Made by a program: the position numbers and the translations under genes
In this document: positions 32,464 to 41,780 of the stretch, piece by piece
Layout: the number at the start of each line of letters is the position of its first letter
How positions within the stretch are numbered: position 1 is the first letter of the stretch
Notes under the pieces: model-generated
The model's database searches: none
What the model was told of the DNA's origin: nothing
What the model saw: the letters and a program-made list of their open reading frames with translations, nothing else
Source of the DNA: Pontixanthobacter rizhaonensis
GTDB taxonomy: Bacteria > Pseudomonadota > Alphaproteobacteria > Sphingomonadales > Sphingomonadaceae
Length of the DNA: 64,000 bases
Assembly (NCBI RefSeq): GCF_012972675.1
Contig: NZ_JABCRE010000002.1
Span: 1,477,001 to 1,541,000, forward strand
Reading direction: 5' to 3'

Positions 32464-33783
32464 TCAACCCAGCAATTTGTTTTTGAGATCGGCCTGAATA
32501 GCGGCCAAGAACTCTTTGCGTATCGGATAGGCTTCCGTCGGCATATATTGTGTGAACAAACACACCCGCTTGTTAAGACTGAAATCGACACTGGCCAGCG
32601 TTCCTGCTGCCCCGCCCCAGCCGTATTGTTTGCCAACAACGCGGCCACCCGCGCCGTGGCCTTCGCCCGCTATCCAGGTGGTGGATGTATCAACCGCATC
32701 GGGTAACAAGTTGGAAGTTCCAACCCGAACGGCGCTCTCACTCATAACCCGTTCGCCATCAAGCAACCCGTAGCCGAGTACCATCCGCAGGAACCGGTCA
32801 TAATCCTTGGCCGAACTGACCAAGCCGCCGCCGCCCGATGGTACAAACGGAGCGTCAAGGAAGATCGAATTGGCCCCGGTATCGATAGGAAGAGTAAGGC
32901 CCCCTGCGATACCGTAATTTGTGGTGAGCCGCCCTGCTTCACTTTTCGGGACGGTGAAATATGTGCTGCTCATGCCGCACGGATCGAACAGGCGGGTCTG
33001 CAAGAAGCTTTCGAAACTCTGCCCGGATACCACTTCGATCACTCGGCCAAGCAAGTCGATGCTGGCCGAATATATCCATTCCGTCCCCGGCTGCGCCATC
33101 AGTGGCAATGTGGCCAAACGGTCGGCCCATTCCTCCAGATTTGGCGCGGGTGTAACATTTGGTAGGCCTGGAATCGGAAAGCGGCTGACACGCCCGCCAA
33201 CCAAGCCTTGGTCTACAAATGCCTGACCCAGCGGCCCTTTGCTGGTGATCAGATATCCGATGCCGGCTGTATGGGTCAAGAGATGGCGAATGGTAATTGG
33301 CCGATCAGCTGGAACCGTATCTTCCAATGAGCCTTCAGGATCGACGAGCACTTGCATATCGGCGAATGCCGGCAGAATTTCACCCACTGGCTGATCAAGG
33401 CCCAGTAAGCCTTCATCGATCAGCATCATAGTCGCCATACCGGTAATCGGCTTAGTCATTGAATAAATGCGGAACAGCGAATCCTCATCAATCGGAGTGC
33501 TATCACCCAAGGCCAGCGTGCCGCCGCCGATTGTATGGGCATGATCTTCTTGCCCATCGCCCAGTGTCACCAGCATGCTGGCGACTTTCTTGCTGTCGAG
33601 GTAGCTATTCACCATTGTCGAAATGTTCGGCCAGCTTTCGCTGACATCATGGGCAAAAGCCAGACGGCCCATTGGCATGGCCGACATGGCCGCGCCTGCG
33701 GTCAGCCATGCCGAGCTGCGCAATAGTGACCGGCGGGAAAATGCAATGTCGCCACCAGCGCGGCCGAAATCACCAAATGCCAT
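32464..33783 (-). CDS. Tat-exported serine hydrolase of the beta-lactamase/family VIII esterase fold
   Basis: 439 aa from the ATG at 33783. A twin-arginine signal is visible (SRRSLLRSSAWLTAGAAMSA), so export in folded form is likely. Catalytic SXXK is SMTK in LFRIYSMTKPITGMATMM; the Tyr motif is YSAS in TEWIYSASIDLLGRVIE; the third motif region reads YGWGGAAGTLASVD, so the KTG of class C beta-lactamases is replaced as in family VIII esterases. Substrate unknown. First gene of the operon serine hydrolase-nudC-frnE-SDR-araC. The upstream 128 bp contain a 10-bp palindrome CCTCTAGAGG (33865-33874). Confidence 0.9.
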   Translation of the reverse strand: MAFGDFGRAGGDIAFSRRSLLRSSAWLTAGAAMSAMPMGRLAFAHDVSESWPNISTMVNSYLDSKKVASMLVTLGDGQEDHAHTIGGGTLALGDSTPIDEDSLFRIYSMTKPITGMATMMLIDEGLLGLDQPVGEILPAFADMQVLVDPEGSLEDTVPADRPITIRHLLTHTAGIGYLITSKGPLGQAFVDQGLVGGRVSRFPIPGLPNVTPAPNLEEWADRLATLPLMAQPGTEWIYSASIDLLGRVIEVVSGQSFESFLQTRLFDPCGMSSTYFTVPKSEAGRLTTNYGIAGGLTLPIDTGANSIFLDAPFVPSGGGGLVSSAKDYDRFLRMVLGYGLLDGERVMSESAVRVGTSNLLPDAVDTSTTWIAGEGHGAGGRVVGKQYGWGGAAGTLASVDFSLNKRVCLFTQYMPTEAYPIRKEFLAAIQADLKNKLLG

Positions 33784-33911
33784 TAAGAAATCCTCTTTTG
33801 AAACTTTGTTTTACGGCCTTCTGGGCGATCAAAGGTGAACGGTCAATTGCCGGTACTTAGACGGCCTCTAGAGGTCTTGTAATCGGCAGGTGTTGCACCT
33901 ATATAACACAC

Positions 33912-34133
33912 ATGCTCAATATACTCTCATTTCTGACCGGAATTATCTCTCTCATTATCGTCATACCGGCGACAATACCGTTTCTTGGCTGGGCCAATTG
34001 GCTTGCCCTTCCCCTGATAGTGATCGGCGTCATCCTCGGTGCCCTTTCATCCAGTGATGGCGGGCGGAATTTCTGCCTGATTGTTGGCCTGATCGCCGTA
34101 GTACGGCTGAGCTTGGGCGGCGGGATACTCTAA
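33912..34133 (+). CDS. Small hypothetical membrane protein
   Basis: 73 aa, ATG at 33912, ending TAA at 34133, where it overlaps the convergent mutY by four bases. Two or three hydrophobic segments (ILSFLTGIISLIIVIPATI, NWLALPLIVIGVILGALSS, LIVGLIAVVRLSLGGGIL) with few charges suggest an inner-membrane miniprotein. No recognisable family. The amino-acid composition and lack of an alternative gene here favour a real gene, but no ribosome binding site stands out. Confidence 0.6.
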   Translation: MLNILSFLTGIISLIIVIPATIPFLGWANWLALPLIVIGVILGALSSSDGGRNFCLIVGLIAVVRLSLGGGIL

Positions 34134-35164
34134 TCCTGCGCCAACACCAGCCGTGCAGCCTTGGCAAATAATGTCGGCAATCCAGCGGATTCGATCTGAT
34201 CTATCGGCCACCATTCACCGGACCGATTGATCTCGGTAGACTCTGCCAGACCACGCTTAACTGATAACTCCAAAGAGAAATGCGTGAACGTGTGGCGCAC
34301 CACTCCGGCATCTTGCCATTTTGCGGCGTGCGGCGCTTTCCTGTCCCCATCCCCGCCTGAATGCCAGCCATCATCGGGTAATGACCGCATCCCGCCGAGC
34401 ATTCCGGTGCCTTCACGCGTTTCCAGCCATACTTTCCCGTCATGCTCGATCCAGAAAGTCGTCCCTTGCCGGACCGGTTTGGCCTTTTTCACTGGCTTGA
34501 CCGGCAGCCGTGCGGGATCGCCTGTTTTCTGGGCCTTACAGCCTGCTATCAGCGGACATAGCAGGCATTTGGGGTCGCGCGTTGTGCAAATGCCAGATCC
34601 CAAATCCATCATCGCTTGGGCAAAATCGCCCGCCCGCTGTTCCGGCGTTATGCTGGCTGCATCAATCCGGATTTGCTTACGTGAACCGGGCAGCGGTTGT
34701 TCAATCGCGAATAGACGCGACACCACACGCTCCACATTGGCATCGACCACTACCGCGCGCTGGCCAAATGCAATCGAAGCAATCGCTGCTGCCGTGTAAG
34801 CACCCAAACCTGGTAACTTGAGCAACTCTGCTTCGGTTTCCGGAAATGAACCCAATTCCGCAACGGCCCGCGCGCATTTTACCAAATTGCGAGCGCGGGA
34901 ATAATAACCCAGCCCTGCCCACGCCGCCATAATGTCTTCATCCGGCGCAGCGGCCAATGCAAACACATCGGGCCAACGCTCCGTAAATTTCTCAAAATAG
35001 GGCTTCACGGCTGCGACTGTCGTTTGCTGCAACATGACTTCTGACAACCATACGCGGTACGGGTCTGGCAGGGCGGCGCCCGGCTGCGCACGCCACGGCA
35101 ATTCCCGCGCATGAGCATCATACCAAGCCAGCAACGCAGACGCGGTACCGGACTGTATTGTCAT
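34130..35164 (-). CDS. mutY: A/G-specific adenine glycosylase MutY
   Basis: 344 aa from the ATG at 35164 (MTIQSGTASALLAWYDAHAR). MutY removes adenine mispaired with 8-oxoguanine. HhH-GPD fold: WLSEVMLQQTTVAAVKPYFE, LPGLGAYTAAAIASIAFG (helix-hairpin-helix), VVDANVERVVSR with the catalytic Asp, 4Fe-4S cluster CX6CX2CX5C in CTTRDPKCLLCPLIAGC, and a C-terminal Nudix-like 8-oxoG recognition domain (FWIEHDGKVWLETREGTGML). Divergent from the DUF721 gene (41 bp between starts), a common alphaproteobacterial pairing. Confidence 0.95.
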   Translation of the reverse strand: MTIQSGTASALLAWYDAHARELPWRAQPGAALPDPYRVWLSEVMLQQTTVAAVKPYFEKFTERWPDVFALAAAPDEDIMAAWAGLGYYSRARNLVKCARAVAELGSFPETEAELLKLPGLGAYTAAAIASIAFGQRAVVVDANVERVVSRLFAIEQPLPGSRKQIRIDAASITPEQRAGDFAQAMMDLGSGICTTRDPKCLLCPLIAGCKAQKTGDPARLPVKPVKKAKPVRQGTTFWIEHDGKVWLETREGTGMLGGMRSLPDDGWHSGGDGDRKAPHAAKWQDAGVVRHTFTHFSLELSVKRGLAESTEINRSGEWWPIDQIESAGLPTLFAKAARLVLAQD

Positions 35165-35205
35165 CGCACTATTTTCGGGGGTGGTAGGCACGCAGCAGCT
35201 ATGCC

Positions 35206-35811
35206 ATGACAATTCGCAAGATGGAACGGGATACGCCAAAACAACCTGCAAAAGGTGCAGCAAAAGGTGGGAAGCCGAAGGTGAGCAACCCTAAAGCCCG
35301 ACGGCCCAAAGCCGGTCGGCAATGGGAACGCGCGCGCGGCGGTCCGGCGAAGGCAATTTCTGACTTGATGCCGCAAATTGGCCGTACTGCGTTTCGCCGC
35401 TTTGGTTTCGTCCAATCAAATGTGGTTACGCGGTGGCCAGAAATTGTCGGCCCAACCCATGCCAAAGTTTGCGCCCCGGAAGCGATCCGTTTTCCTCCGG
35501 GTGAGAAAGAAGACGGCATTTTGCAATTGGTGGTACTGCCAGCGCATGCGCCGCTGATCCAGCATGTCATTCCTGAAATTATGGAACGTGTGAACCGCTT
35601 CTTCGGCTATCAAGCGGTCGCCCGGGTAAAAATCCGGCAAGGCGAGGTTAAGCCGCCCAGCGATACAGGCCAGCCCAAATCGCCCCCGTCGCTTAAGCCG
35701 ATACCGATGGAGCTGGGTGAAAGCCTGCGGGATATTGGCGATCCTGAACTGCGCACTGTGCTGGAATCTCTCGCACGCAGCTTGGGCGATGATAGCAACA
35801 AAGTGGATTAA
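35206..35811 (+). CDS. DUF721 domain protein (DciA-like)
   Basis: 201 aa; ATG at 35206 or 35221. A basic, Lys/Arg/Pro-rich N-terminus (to about residue 45) precedes the DUF721 domain (ISDLMPQIGRTAFRRFGF, VVTRWPEIVGPTHAKVCAPE, LVVLPAHAPLIQHVIPEIME, RVNRFFGYQAVARVKIRQG). DUF721 is the core of DciA, the ancestral loader of the replicative helicase DnaB; the alphaproteobacterial member next to mutY is a plausible DciA but this is by family only. First gene of the DUF721-dsbA-dsbA-smc row. Confidence 0.82.
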   Translation: MTIRKMERDTPKQPAKGAAKGGKPKVSNPKARRPKAGRQWERARGGPAKAISDLMPQIGRTAFRRFGFVQSNVVTRWPEIVGPTHAKVCAPEAIRFPPGEKEDGILQLVVLPAHAPLIQHVIPEIMERVNRFFGYQAVARVKIRQGEVKPPSDTGQPKSPPSLKPIPMELGESLRDIGDPELRTVLESLARSLGDDSNKVD

Positions 35812-35818
35812 GCATCTG

Positions 35819-36508
35819 ATGAAATTGACACCATTCATGAAAACAACCGGAGCCAAAGCAACTGCCTTGGTGATCGCAGTCGTGCTGACAGTTGCGGCCA
35901 GTAGCAATTGGAACACCACAATCGTCAAAACCGACCGCGCATATCAGGTCGGCAACGAAGCGGCGGAGGTCACTCTGACCGAATTTGTCAGCTATACCTG
36001 CCCGCATTGCGCAACATTCACGAAACAAGGCGAGGCACCCTTGCAGCTCGCCTATATCGGTCCGGGCAAGCTGAAATTGGAAGTCCGTTCCATCATCCGC
36101 AACAATGTTGATCTTGCTGCGACTATGCTGGTCCAATGCGGTGATGAATCTAACTTTCTGAAAAACCACACAATGTTTATGGCCCGGCAGGATACTTGGC
36201 TCAACATCGCCCGCAACGCAACGCGCGCGCAACAGGATGCCTGGTCAAACAATACCCCGACTGCCCGCCGTAATATTGCCAGCGCACTTGGCTTTTACGA
36301 GATGATGGAAACACGGGGCTATGCCCGTACGGATGCCAATAAATGCCTGAACGATCAGGCCAAGGTAGCCACGCTGATTGACAATACCGAAGCCGATTAT
36401 GCCGAGTTTGGGATTCGAGGCACACCGAGTTTTGCCATTGATGGGGAGACGCTCGACGGCATCCACGGATGGCAGGCCCTCGAACCGGAATTGAACAGCC
36501 GCTTCTAA
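35819..36508 (+). CDS. DsbA-like thiol-disulfide oxidoreductase (periplasmic)
   Basis: 229 aa from the ATG at 35819, 7 bp after the DUF721 stop; an in-frame ATG at 35837 (MKTTGAKATALVIAVVLTVA) gives the better signal sequence/anchor. The mature domain has TLTEFVSYTCPHCATFTKQG with the CPHC active site, an inserted helical region with two further cysteines (LVQCGDES, NKCLNDQ), and the cis-Pro loop FGIRGTPSFAIDG. Probably a periplasmic disulfide oxidase or reductase. Followed by a second DsbA-fold gene. Confidence 0.85.
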   Translation: MKLTPFMKTTGAKATALVIAVVLTVAASSNWNTTIVKTDRAYQVGNEAAEVTLTEFVSYTCPHCATFTKQGEAPLQLAYIGPGKLKLEVRSIIRNNVDLAATMLVQCGDESNFLKNHTMFMARQDTWLNIARNATRAQQDAWSNNTPTARRNIASALGFYEMMETRGYARTDANKCLNDQAKVATLIDNTEADYAEFGIRGTPSFAIDGETLDGIHGWQALEPELNSRF

Positions 36509-36611
36509 GGGGATAAGTGTTGGGACAAGCTGTGGATAGGCAAACGCCCCGCTTCACGCTTGCCCACCCTTCCTATACCTTTTTCCTATCTGCGAAGGAT
36601 ACATACAGACT

Positions 36612-37364
36612 ATGACGACATTCCGTAAATTCACGCTCGCTGCATTGGCCGCTCCATTGACCCTCGGCTTGGCTGCGTGCGGATCAACTGATGCTGACGG
36701 CGAAGGCGCAACATCTGGCGAACCGATTGCACCGATCGCTGCACCAGAAGGTACCAGCTGGACCGATGTTGTCACCGTATCGGAAAGCGATGGATACATC
36801 ATCGGCAATCCTGACGCGCCGATCAAATTGATGGAATATGCCTCTCTCACCTGCCCGGCTTGCGCAGCTTTTGCTATGTCGGCCGTGCCGGAACTGAAGA
36901 CAGAATATGTCTCTACCGGCCGCGTCAGCTACGAAATGCGCAACCAGATCCACGGCCCGCATGATTTGGCACTGGCGACATTGGTCCGCTGCGGGACAGA
37001 TGCCAGCTTCCACCCGCTATCCGATCAAGTCTTTGCCAACCAGCAAGCCGTACTGAACCCGATTTTCCAGAATGCGGAGGCGGTTGAACAATCTTTGACC
37101 CTGCCAGAAAACCAACGCCTGATCCGTTTGGCGGAAATCGGCGGCTTCATCGATTTCTTCGCTGCGCGCGGATTGAGCGGTGATCAGGCCCGCACCTGTT
37201 TGGCCGATGTTGAGGCTTACAAGACCATCGCCGAAAATTCTAATACCCAATCACAGGAATTGGGAGTGTCCGGCACACCAACATTCTTCATCAATGGGCG
37301 TAAGATCGACGGCAATAGCTGGGCTCAGATCGAACCGTTGCTGCAACAAGCTGGCGCCCGCTAA
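36612..37364 (+). CDS. DsbA-fold lipoprotein (thioredoxin_4 type)
   Basis: 250 aa. Lipoprotein signal KFTLAALAAPLTLGLAACG with lipobox LAAC, so anchored in a membrane. Then a low-complexity acidic spacer and a DsbA-like domain: NPDAPIKLMEYASLTCPACA with the CPAC active site, EMRNQIHGPHDLALATLVRC, and the cis-Pro loop LGVSGTPTFFING. It resembles the previous gene in layout (active site, Leu-Val-x-Cys segment, late Cys in ARTCLADV), so the two are probably an old duplication. The 103-bp leader contains repeated TCCTAT motifs (see findings). 35 bp upstream of smc. Confidence 0.85.
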   Translation: MTTFRKFTLAALAAPLTLGLAACGSTDADGEGATSGEPIAPIAAPEGTSWTDVVTVSESDGYIIGNPDAPIKLMEYASLTCPACAAFAMSAVPELKTEYVSTGRVSYEMRNQIHGPHDLALATLVRCGTDASFHPLSDQVFANQQAVLNPIFQNAEAVEQSLTLPENQRLIRLAEIGGFIDFFAARGLSGDQARTCLADVEAYKTIAENSNTQSQELGVSGTPTFFINGRKIDGNSWAQIEPLLQQAGAR

Positions 37365-37399
37365 GGGAACCAGCAGCAGGAGGGGAAACAGGTCCGGCG

Positions 37400-40300
37400 A
37401 TGCAGATAAAACGGCTCAAACTCAGCGGTTTTAAAAGCTTCGTCGAGCCTGCCGAACTGCGAATTGAGCCGGGCCTGACCGGCGTTGTTGGCCCCAATGG
37501 CTGCGGCAAATCCAACCTGCTGGAAGCAATCCGCTGGGTGATGGGCGAAAACTCGCCAAAATCCATGCGGTCGGGCGGGATGGAAGATGTCATATTCGCC
37601 GGCACCGAAAGCCGCCCCCCACGTGACTTTGCCGAGGTCATTCTTCATGCGGAGGATGATCACGGCGAAGAGCTGGACGTTACCCGCCGGATAGAGCGCG
37701 GCGCTGGCAGCGCATACCGGGTGAATGGCAGCGACGTTCGGGCGAAAGATGTCTCGCTGACATTCGCAGATGCTGCCACCGGGGCGCATAGTCCGGCACT
37801 GGTTAGCCAAGGCAAAATCGCCCAAGTTATCGCCGCTAAACCTGCCGAACGCCGTCAAATGCTGGAAGAAGCGGCTGGTATTGCCGGTTTACACGTCCGC
37901 CGCCGCGATGCGGAAAGCAAACTTCGCCAAACAGAGACCAACCTCGCCCGGCTCGAAGATTTGATGGCGGGCCTCGATACGCAAATGGCATCGCTGCGCA
38001 GGCAGGCGAAGCAAGCCGAGCGCTACACTCTGCTCACCGATCAAATCAATGTGGCAGATGCCCGCGTCTTGTTTGCCCGGTGGCGCGATGCAGCCGCTGC
38101 TGCCGAAAAAGCGCGCGGGGAAGCCAAAAATGCAGACGCCAAGGTCGCTGCCGTCCAAACCGCCAGCGATGCCGCACAGGCGGCGCAACATACCGCCGCC
38201 GCCGCCTTGGCCGAAGCGAGGGAAGAGCAATCTGACCGCCGCGATGATGCCAGCGCGCATGGCCACCGGATGGCGTCGCTAACCTCTCAGTTGGAAGCGG
38301 CAGAGCAGCGGCTGGCCGATCTGGACCGGCAGAAACTGCGACTGGAAGAAGACCGCGGGGAAGCCGACCGGCTGACGAAAGATGCCGCCGAAGCATTGGC
38401 GCGGCTTGAGCGGGAACTGGCCGACAATGAGAAAACCTTGGCTGGTGACGAGTTGCGCCGCCCGGTTCTGGCCGCAGAATTGGAAGAAGCGGAACGTGCC
38501 GGTCGGGCAGCCGAGCTGGCATTGGCCAAATCCACCGCTGATCATGCAGGCGTTGAAGCGGAATGGCGCGTTGCTGAGGCAGAAATATCGCAATCTCAAT
38601 CCCGACTCATGCGGTTCGACACCGAAATCCAGCGGCAAAACGCTGCGCGGGCGGCACTGACCGAAGCTGGCGATCCGGCAGAGGCTGTGCAGGCCGCGCA
38701 GAGCGCTGTGGCAGCTGCGACTGAAACCCTTAGTCAAAAGCGTGCCGATCTGGAAACCAAGCGTGCCAGCAAACACCAGTTGCAAATTGACCGCGACAAT
38801 GCCGCCAGCGCGCTTGCCACCGCGAAAGCGGAACTGGCCGGGATAGAGCGCGAATATTCCGCATTGGTTCGCGATCGCGATGCGCGGGAACGCCAGCGGG
38901 CACAGCGCAAGGGCTTACCCGCCGCACTGGATGAAGTGCGCGCTGAACCGGGCTATGAACGCGCTTTGGCCGCCGTGCTGGGCCGCGACGCCAAATCACC
39001 CTTAGGGCAGCCTGATGGCGATAGAGATGGCCGGTTCTGGACCGGTGGGGCTGCGCCGCAAGCGGTAGAAAACAGCCTTGCAAGCCATGTAACCCAATGC
39101 CCAGCGCAATTGGCCGCACGCTTGGCCTTGGTCCATGTGGTCGAACATGACGATAGCCGGGAGCTGAGACCCGGCGAGTGGTTGGTCACGGTGGCGGGGC
39201 ATTTACGCCGGTGGGACGGTTTCGTCGCGCGCGGGGAAGGCGCTGCTGAGGCCGCAAGACTGGAGGCGGAAAACCGCCTTGCAAAGCTGGAAAGCACCCT
39301 TCCCGCGTTACAGTATGCCGCCAGCGAGGCGGAGGGTCTGCAAACCAGCACGCAAACCGCCTTGTCCGGTCTTCAACGTGACTTGGTCGGTGCAGAACGC
39401 GGCGTCTCCGAAGCTGCCGAGGAAGAACGCCGCAGCCTGCGGGCGCTGGACCAAGCGGAAGCCGCGCGTGAACGGGTCGCGGCCCGTTTGGAAGAACTCG
39501 CCGCAGCGCAAAGCGATCTGGCAGAGCAACGCGCACAGGCTGAGACAGAGCTGGCAGCCGCTGAGCAGCGCCGCACCAACCTGCCCGATCCGGAGACTGG
39601 CCGGGCGACGTTGGAGGCGGTTCAGGCGAAACATGATGCCGCACGCGCAACCTTACAGGCGGCGACCGCGTCGCTCGCAGCGCATGATCAGGCTCTCGCC
39701 GTTGCGCGCGAACGTACGGCGGCGCAGCGCAGCGATATGGCCAACTGGCAAGCCCGTTCCGGCGAGGCGGCCCGGCGCCTGTCAGACATGGCCCGCCGGT
39801 TTGAAGAAATTGCCGAAGAACGCGCCGTATTTGCGGCAAAGCCGGAAGGTCTGCACCGCGAAATTGAACAAGGCGACATCGTCCGCGCCAGACTGACAGA
39901 AGAGCTTGCCGCGGCGGAAAAGGCTGTTGCAAGCGCGCAAGAAACAGCGCGTGAGGCTGACACCACATTTGCCGCGACGAATGAGGCCTTGTCCGCTTCA
40001 CGAGAAGCGCGTGCTGGATTGGCCGCACGGGCTGAGAATGAAGAAGCTCGCCGCGCCGAAATGGCGAGAATTTCTGGTGAACGCTTCCAATGCCCGCCGC
40101 CAATGCTGGCTGGCCGATTTGAATTCGACGCAGAAAATGTCAAAAATGCAGGTTTGGAACGCGAAGAGCTAGAGCGCCTTACCGCCAGCCGCGAACGGAT
40201 CGGGCCGGTCAATTTGGTCGCCACTGAAGAACTCGCCAAGCTAGAGGAAACTGCCGGATCCAGCGCAGAAGAACAGGCCGAACTGACAGAAGCCGTCAAC

Positions 40301-40825
40301 CGTTTGCGTGGCTCTATCGGCAGTTTGAACCGCGAAGGGCGCGAACGATTATCAGCCGCGTTCGAGCAAGTAGATGGCCATTTCCAGCGTCTTTTCACCC
40401 GGCTGTTTAATGGCGGCCAAGCGCATCTGGCGTTGATTGACAGTGACGATCCGTTGGAAGCCGGCCTTGAAATCTATGCTCAGCCGCCGGGCAAGCGTTT
40501 GCAATCGCTCACCCTGCTATCAGGCGGGGAACAGGCGCTGACCGCCATCGCTCTCATCTTCGCGCTGTTCCTTACCAATCCTGCGCCAATTTGCGTACTC
40601 GACGAAGTCGATGCGCCGCTCGATGATGCTAATATTGACCGGTTCTGTGATTTGCTGGAAGCCATGACGAAGGAAACGACAACACGGTATCTGATCGTCA
40701 CGCATAACGCAGTCACTATGAGCCGGATGCACCGGCTATTCGGCGTCACTATGGTCGAACAGGGTGTGTCCCGTCTGGTCAGTGTAGATTTGGGCGCAGC
40801 CGAAGAATTGGTCGCCGCGGAGTAG
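37400..40825 (+). CDS. smc: Chromosome segregation SMC ATPase
   Basis: 1,141 aa, full length. N-terminal ATPase head with MQIKRLKLSGFKSFVEPAEL and Walker A GPNGCGKSN (residues 31-39), long Ala/Glu/Arg-rich coiled coils (about 165-500 and 620-940), a divergent alphaproteobacterial-type hinge (about 500-610, GLPAALDEVRAEPGYERALA ... LRRWDGFVARGEG), and C-terminal head with signature LLSGGEQALTAIALIFALF and Walker B ICVLDEVDAPLDD. It compacts and segregates the chromosome with ScpA/ScpB. Several long antisense frames over the coiled coil are composition artefacts. Confidence 0.96.
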   Translation: MQIKRLKLSGFKSFVEPAELRIEPGLTGVVGPNGCGKSNLLEAIRWVMGENSPKSMRSGGMEDVIFAGTESRPPRDFAEVILHAEDDHGEELDVTRRIERGAGSAYRVNGSDVRAKDVSLTFADAATGAHSPALVSQGKIAQVIAAKPAERRQMLEEAAGIAGLHVRRRDAESKLRQTETNLARLEDLMAGLDTQMASLRRQAKQAERYTLLTDQINVADARVLFARWRDAAAAAEKARGEAKNADAKVAAVQTASDAAQAAQHTAAAALAEAREEQSDRRDDASAHGHRMASLTSQLEAAEQRLADLDRQKLRLEEDRGEADRLTKDAAEALARLERELADNEKTLAGDELRRPVLAAELEEAERAGRAAELALAKSTADHAGVEAEWRVAEAEISQSQSRLMRFDTEIQRQNAARAALTEAGDPAEAVQAAQSAVAAATETLSQKRADLETKRASKHQLQIDRDNAASALATAKAELAGIEREYSALVRDRDARERQRAQRKGLPAALDEVRAEPGYERALAAVLGRDAKSPLGQPDGDRDGRFWTGGAAPQAVENSLASHVTQCPAQLAARLALVHVVEHDDSRELRPGEWLVTVAGHLRRWDGFVARGEGAAEAARLEAENRLAKLESTLPALQYAASEAEGLQTSTQTALSGLQRDLVGAERGVSEAAEEERRSLRALDQAEAARERVAARLEELAAAQSDLAEQRAQAETELAAAEQRRTNLPDPETGRATLEAVQAKHDAARATLQAATASLAAHDQALAVARERTAAQRSDMANWQARSGEAARRLSDMARRFEEIAEERAVFAAKPEGLHREIEQGDIVRARLTEELAAAEKAVASAQETAREADTTFAATNEALSASREARAGLAARAENEEARRAEMARISGERFQCPPPMLAGRFEFDAENVKNAGLEREELERLTASRERIGPVNLVATEELAKLEETAGSSAEEQAELTEAVNRLRGSIGSLNREGRERLSAAFEQVDGHFQRLFTRLFNGGQAHLALIDSDDPLEAGLEIYAQPPGKRLQSLTLLSGGEQALTAIALIFALFLTNPAPICVLDEVDAPLDDANIDRFCDLLEAMTKETTTRYLIVTHNAVTMSRMHRLFGVTMVEQGVSRLVSVDLGAAEELVAAE

Positions 40826-40829
40826 CCAG

Positions 40830-41357
40830 TTAAGCAGCCAAAGCGCCTGCCAACCGCCCTCTGATATCTTTCAATCGCGCCAATATCTCGGCCCGTGACA
40901 TCGCGTCTTCCTGAACTTCGGACAGCTCCAAAACGGGTTCGGATGGTTGGCTGGTTGCCGCTGGAGAGGTACCGAAGAACTCTCCAACGCCGCCACTATC
41001 GGCAATCGGCGTGGTCAATTCCAATGGAACCGCTTCAGCCTGCGGATGACGTACATACCCCTGCTCTTCCGATTGTTCATCTGGAACGGCGCCGCCGGCT
41101 TTGCCTGACTCAATCGCCTGCTGAGCGCCTTTCAACGTATATCCTTCGCTGTTTACCAACTGGTCAATGGTTTCGATCAACGCGACATCTTCGGGGCGGT
41201 AATACCGCCGTCCACCGCTGCGTTTCAGCGGTTCCAGCATGGGAAATTGCTGTTCCCAATACCGTAGAACGTGGGTCTTGATATCCAGCGCCTTGCTGAC
41301 TTCGCCAATAGTCCGGAGTGCTCCGTCCTCTTTGCCATCGTCAAAATTGGCACTCAT
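40830..41357 (-). CDS. MerR family transcriptional regulator
   Basis: 175 aa. N-terminal winged HTH (RTIGEVSKALDIKTHVLRYW, EQQFPMLEPLKRSGGRRYYR, ALIETIDQLVNSEGYTLKGA) followed by a disordered acidic linker and a short C-terminal helix (RAEILARLKDIRGRLAGAL). No metal-binding cysteines. This MerR member after ihfA is conserved in alphaproteobacteria; target unknown. Its stop is 4 bp from the convergent smc stop. Confidence 0.9.
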   Translation of the reverse strand: MSANFDDGKEDGALRTIGEVSKALDIKTHVLRYWEQQFPMLEPLKRSGGRRYYRPEDVALIETIDQLVNSEGYTLKGAQQAIESGKAGGAVPDEQSEEQGYVRHPQAEAVPLELTTPIADSGGVGEFFGTSPAATSQPSEPVLELSEVQEDAMSRAEILARLKDIRGRLAGALAA

Positions 41358-41372
41358 ATCGGTTTCCTTAAT

Positions 41373-41675
41373 TTAGCTGCCGCGCGCAACGCGCTCCTTC
41401 AGTGTTTGGCTCGCCCGGAAAGTCATAACCCGGCGCGGCGTGATGGGTACTTCTACGCCCGTTTTGGGGTTGCGGCCAATCCGTTCTTTCTTGTCACGCA
41501 ACACGAAGCTGCCAAATCCTGAGATTTTGACATTCTCACCATTGCCCATCGCATCGCACATATGATCGAGAATGGATTCCACCAGGTCGAGCGATTCCGC
41601 ACGCGAGAATCCCATCTTGCGATTGATAGTCTCTGCCAGATCAGCTCTGGTCAACGTACTCACCGAACGCGACAT
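41373..41675 (-). CDS. ihfA: Integration host factor subunit alpha
   Basis: 100 aa. HU/IHF fold: [39 protein letters not shown] and the DNA-intercalating arm [12 protein letters not shown], ending [15 protein letters not shown]. Partner IhfB is not in the window. Part of the rpmF-plsX-fabH-ihfA-merR cluster, 15 bp upstream of merR. Confidence 0.94.
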   Translation of the reverse strand: MSRSVSTLTRADLAETINRKMGFSRAESLDLVESILDHMCDAMGNGENVKISGFGSFVLRDKKERIGRNPKTGVEVPITPRRVMTFRASQTLKERVARGS

Positions 41676-41780
41676 TCACTATCTCCCAATATCAGCGCGA
41701 CCCGATTTCTAGAGCTCTGTGAGTTTTGTATCTAAATTCAAGCGATTGGGCAATGTTTGCCAGAAATTAGCTTAAATCCG

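Noticed and set aside
39186-40103. 305-aa minus-strand frame inside smc
   Set aside because: Arg/Pro/Leu-rich shadow of the Ala/Glu-rich coiled coil.
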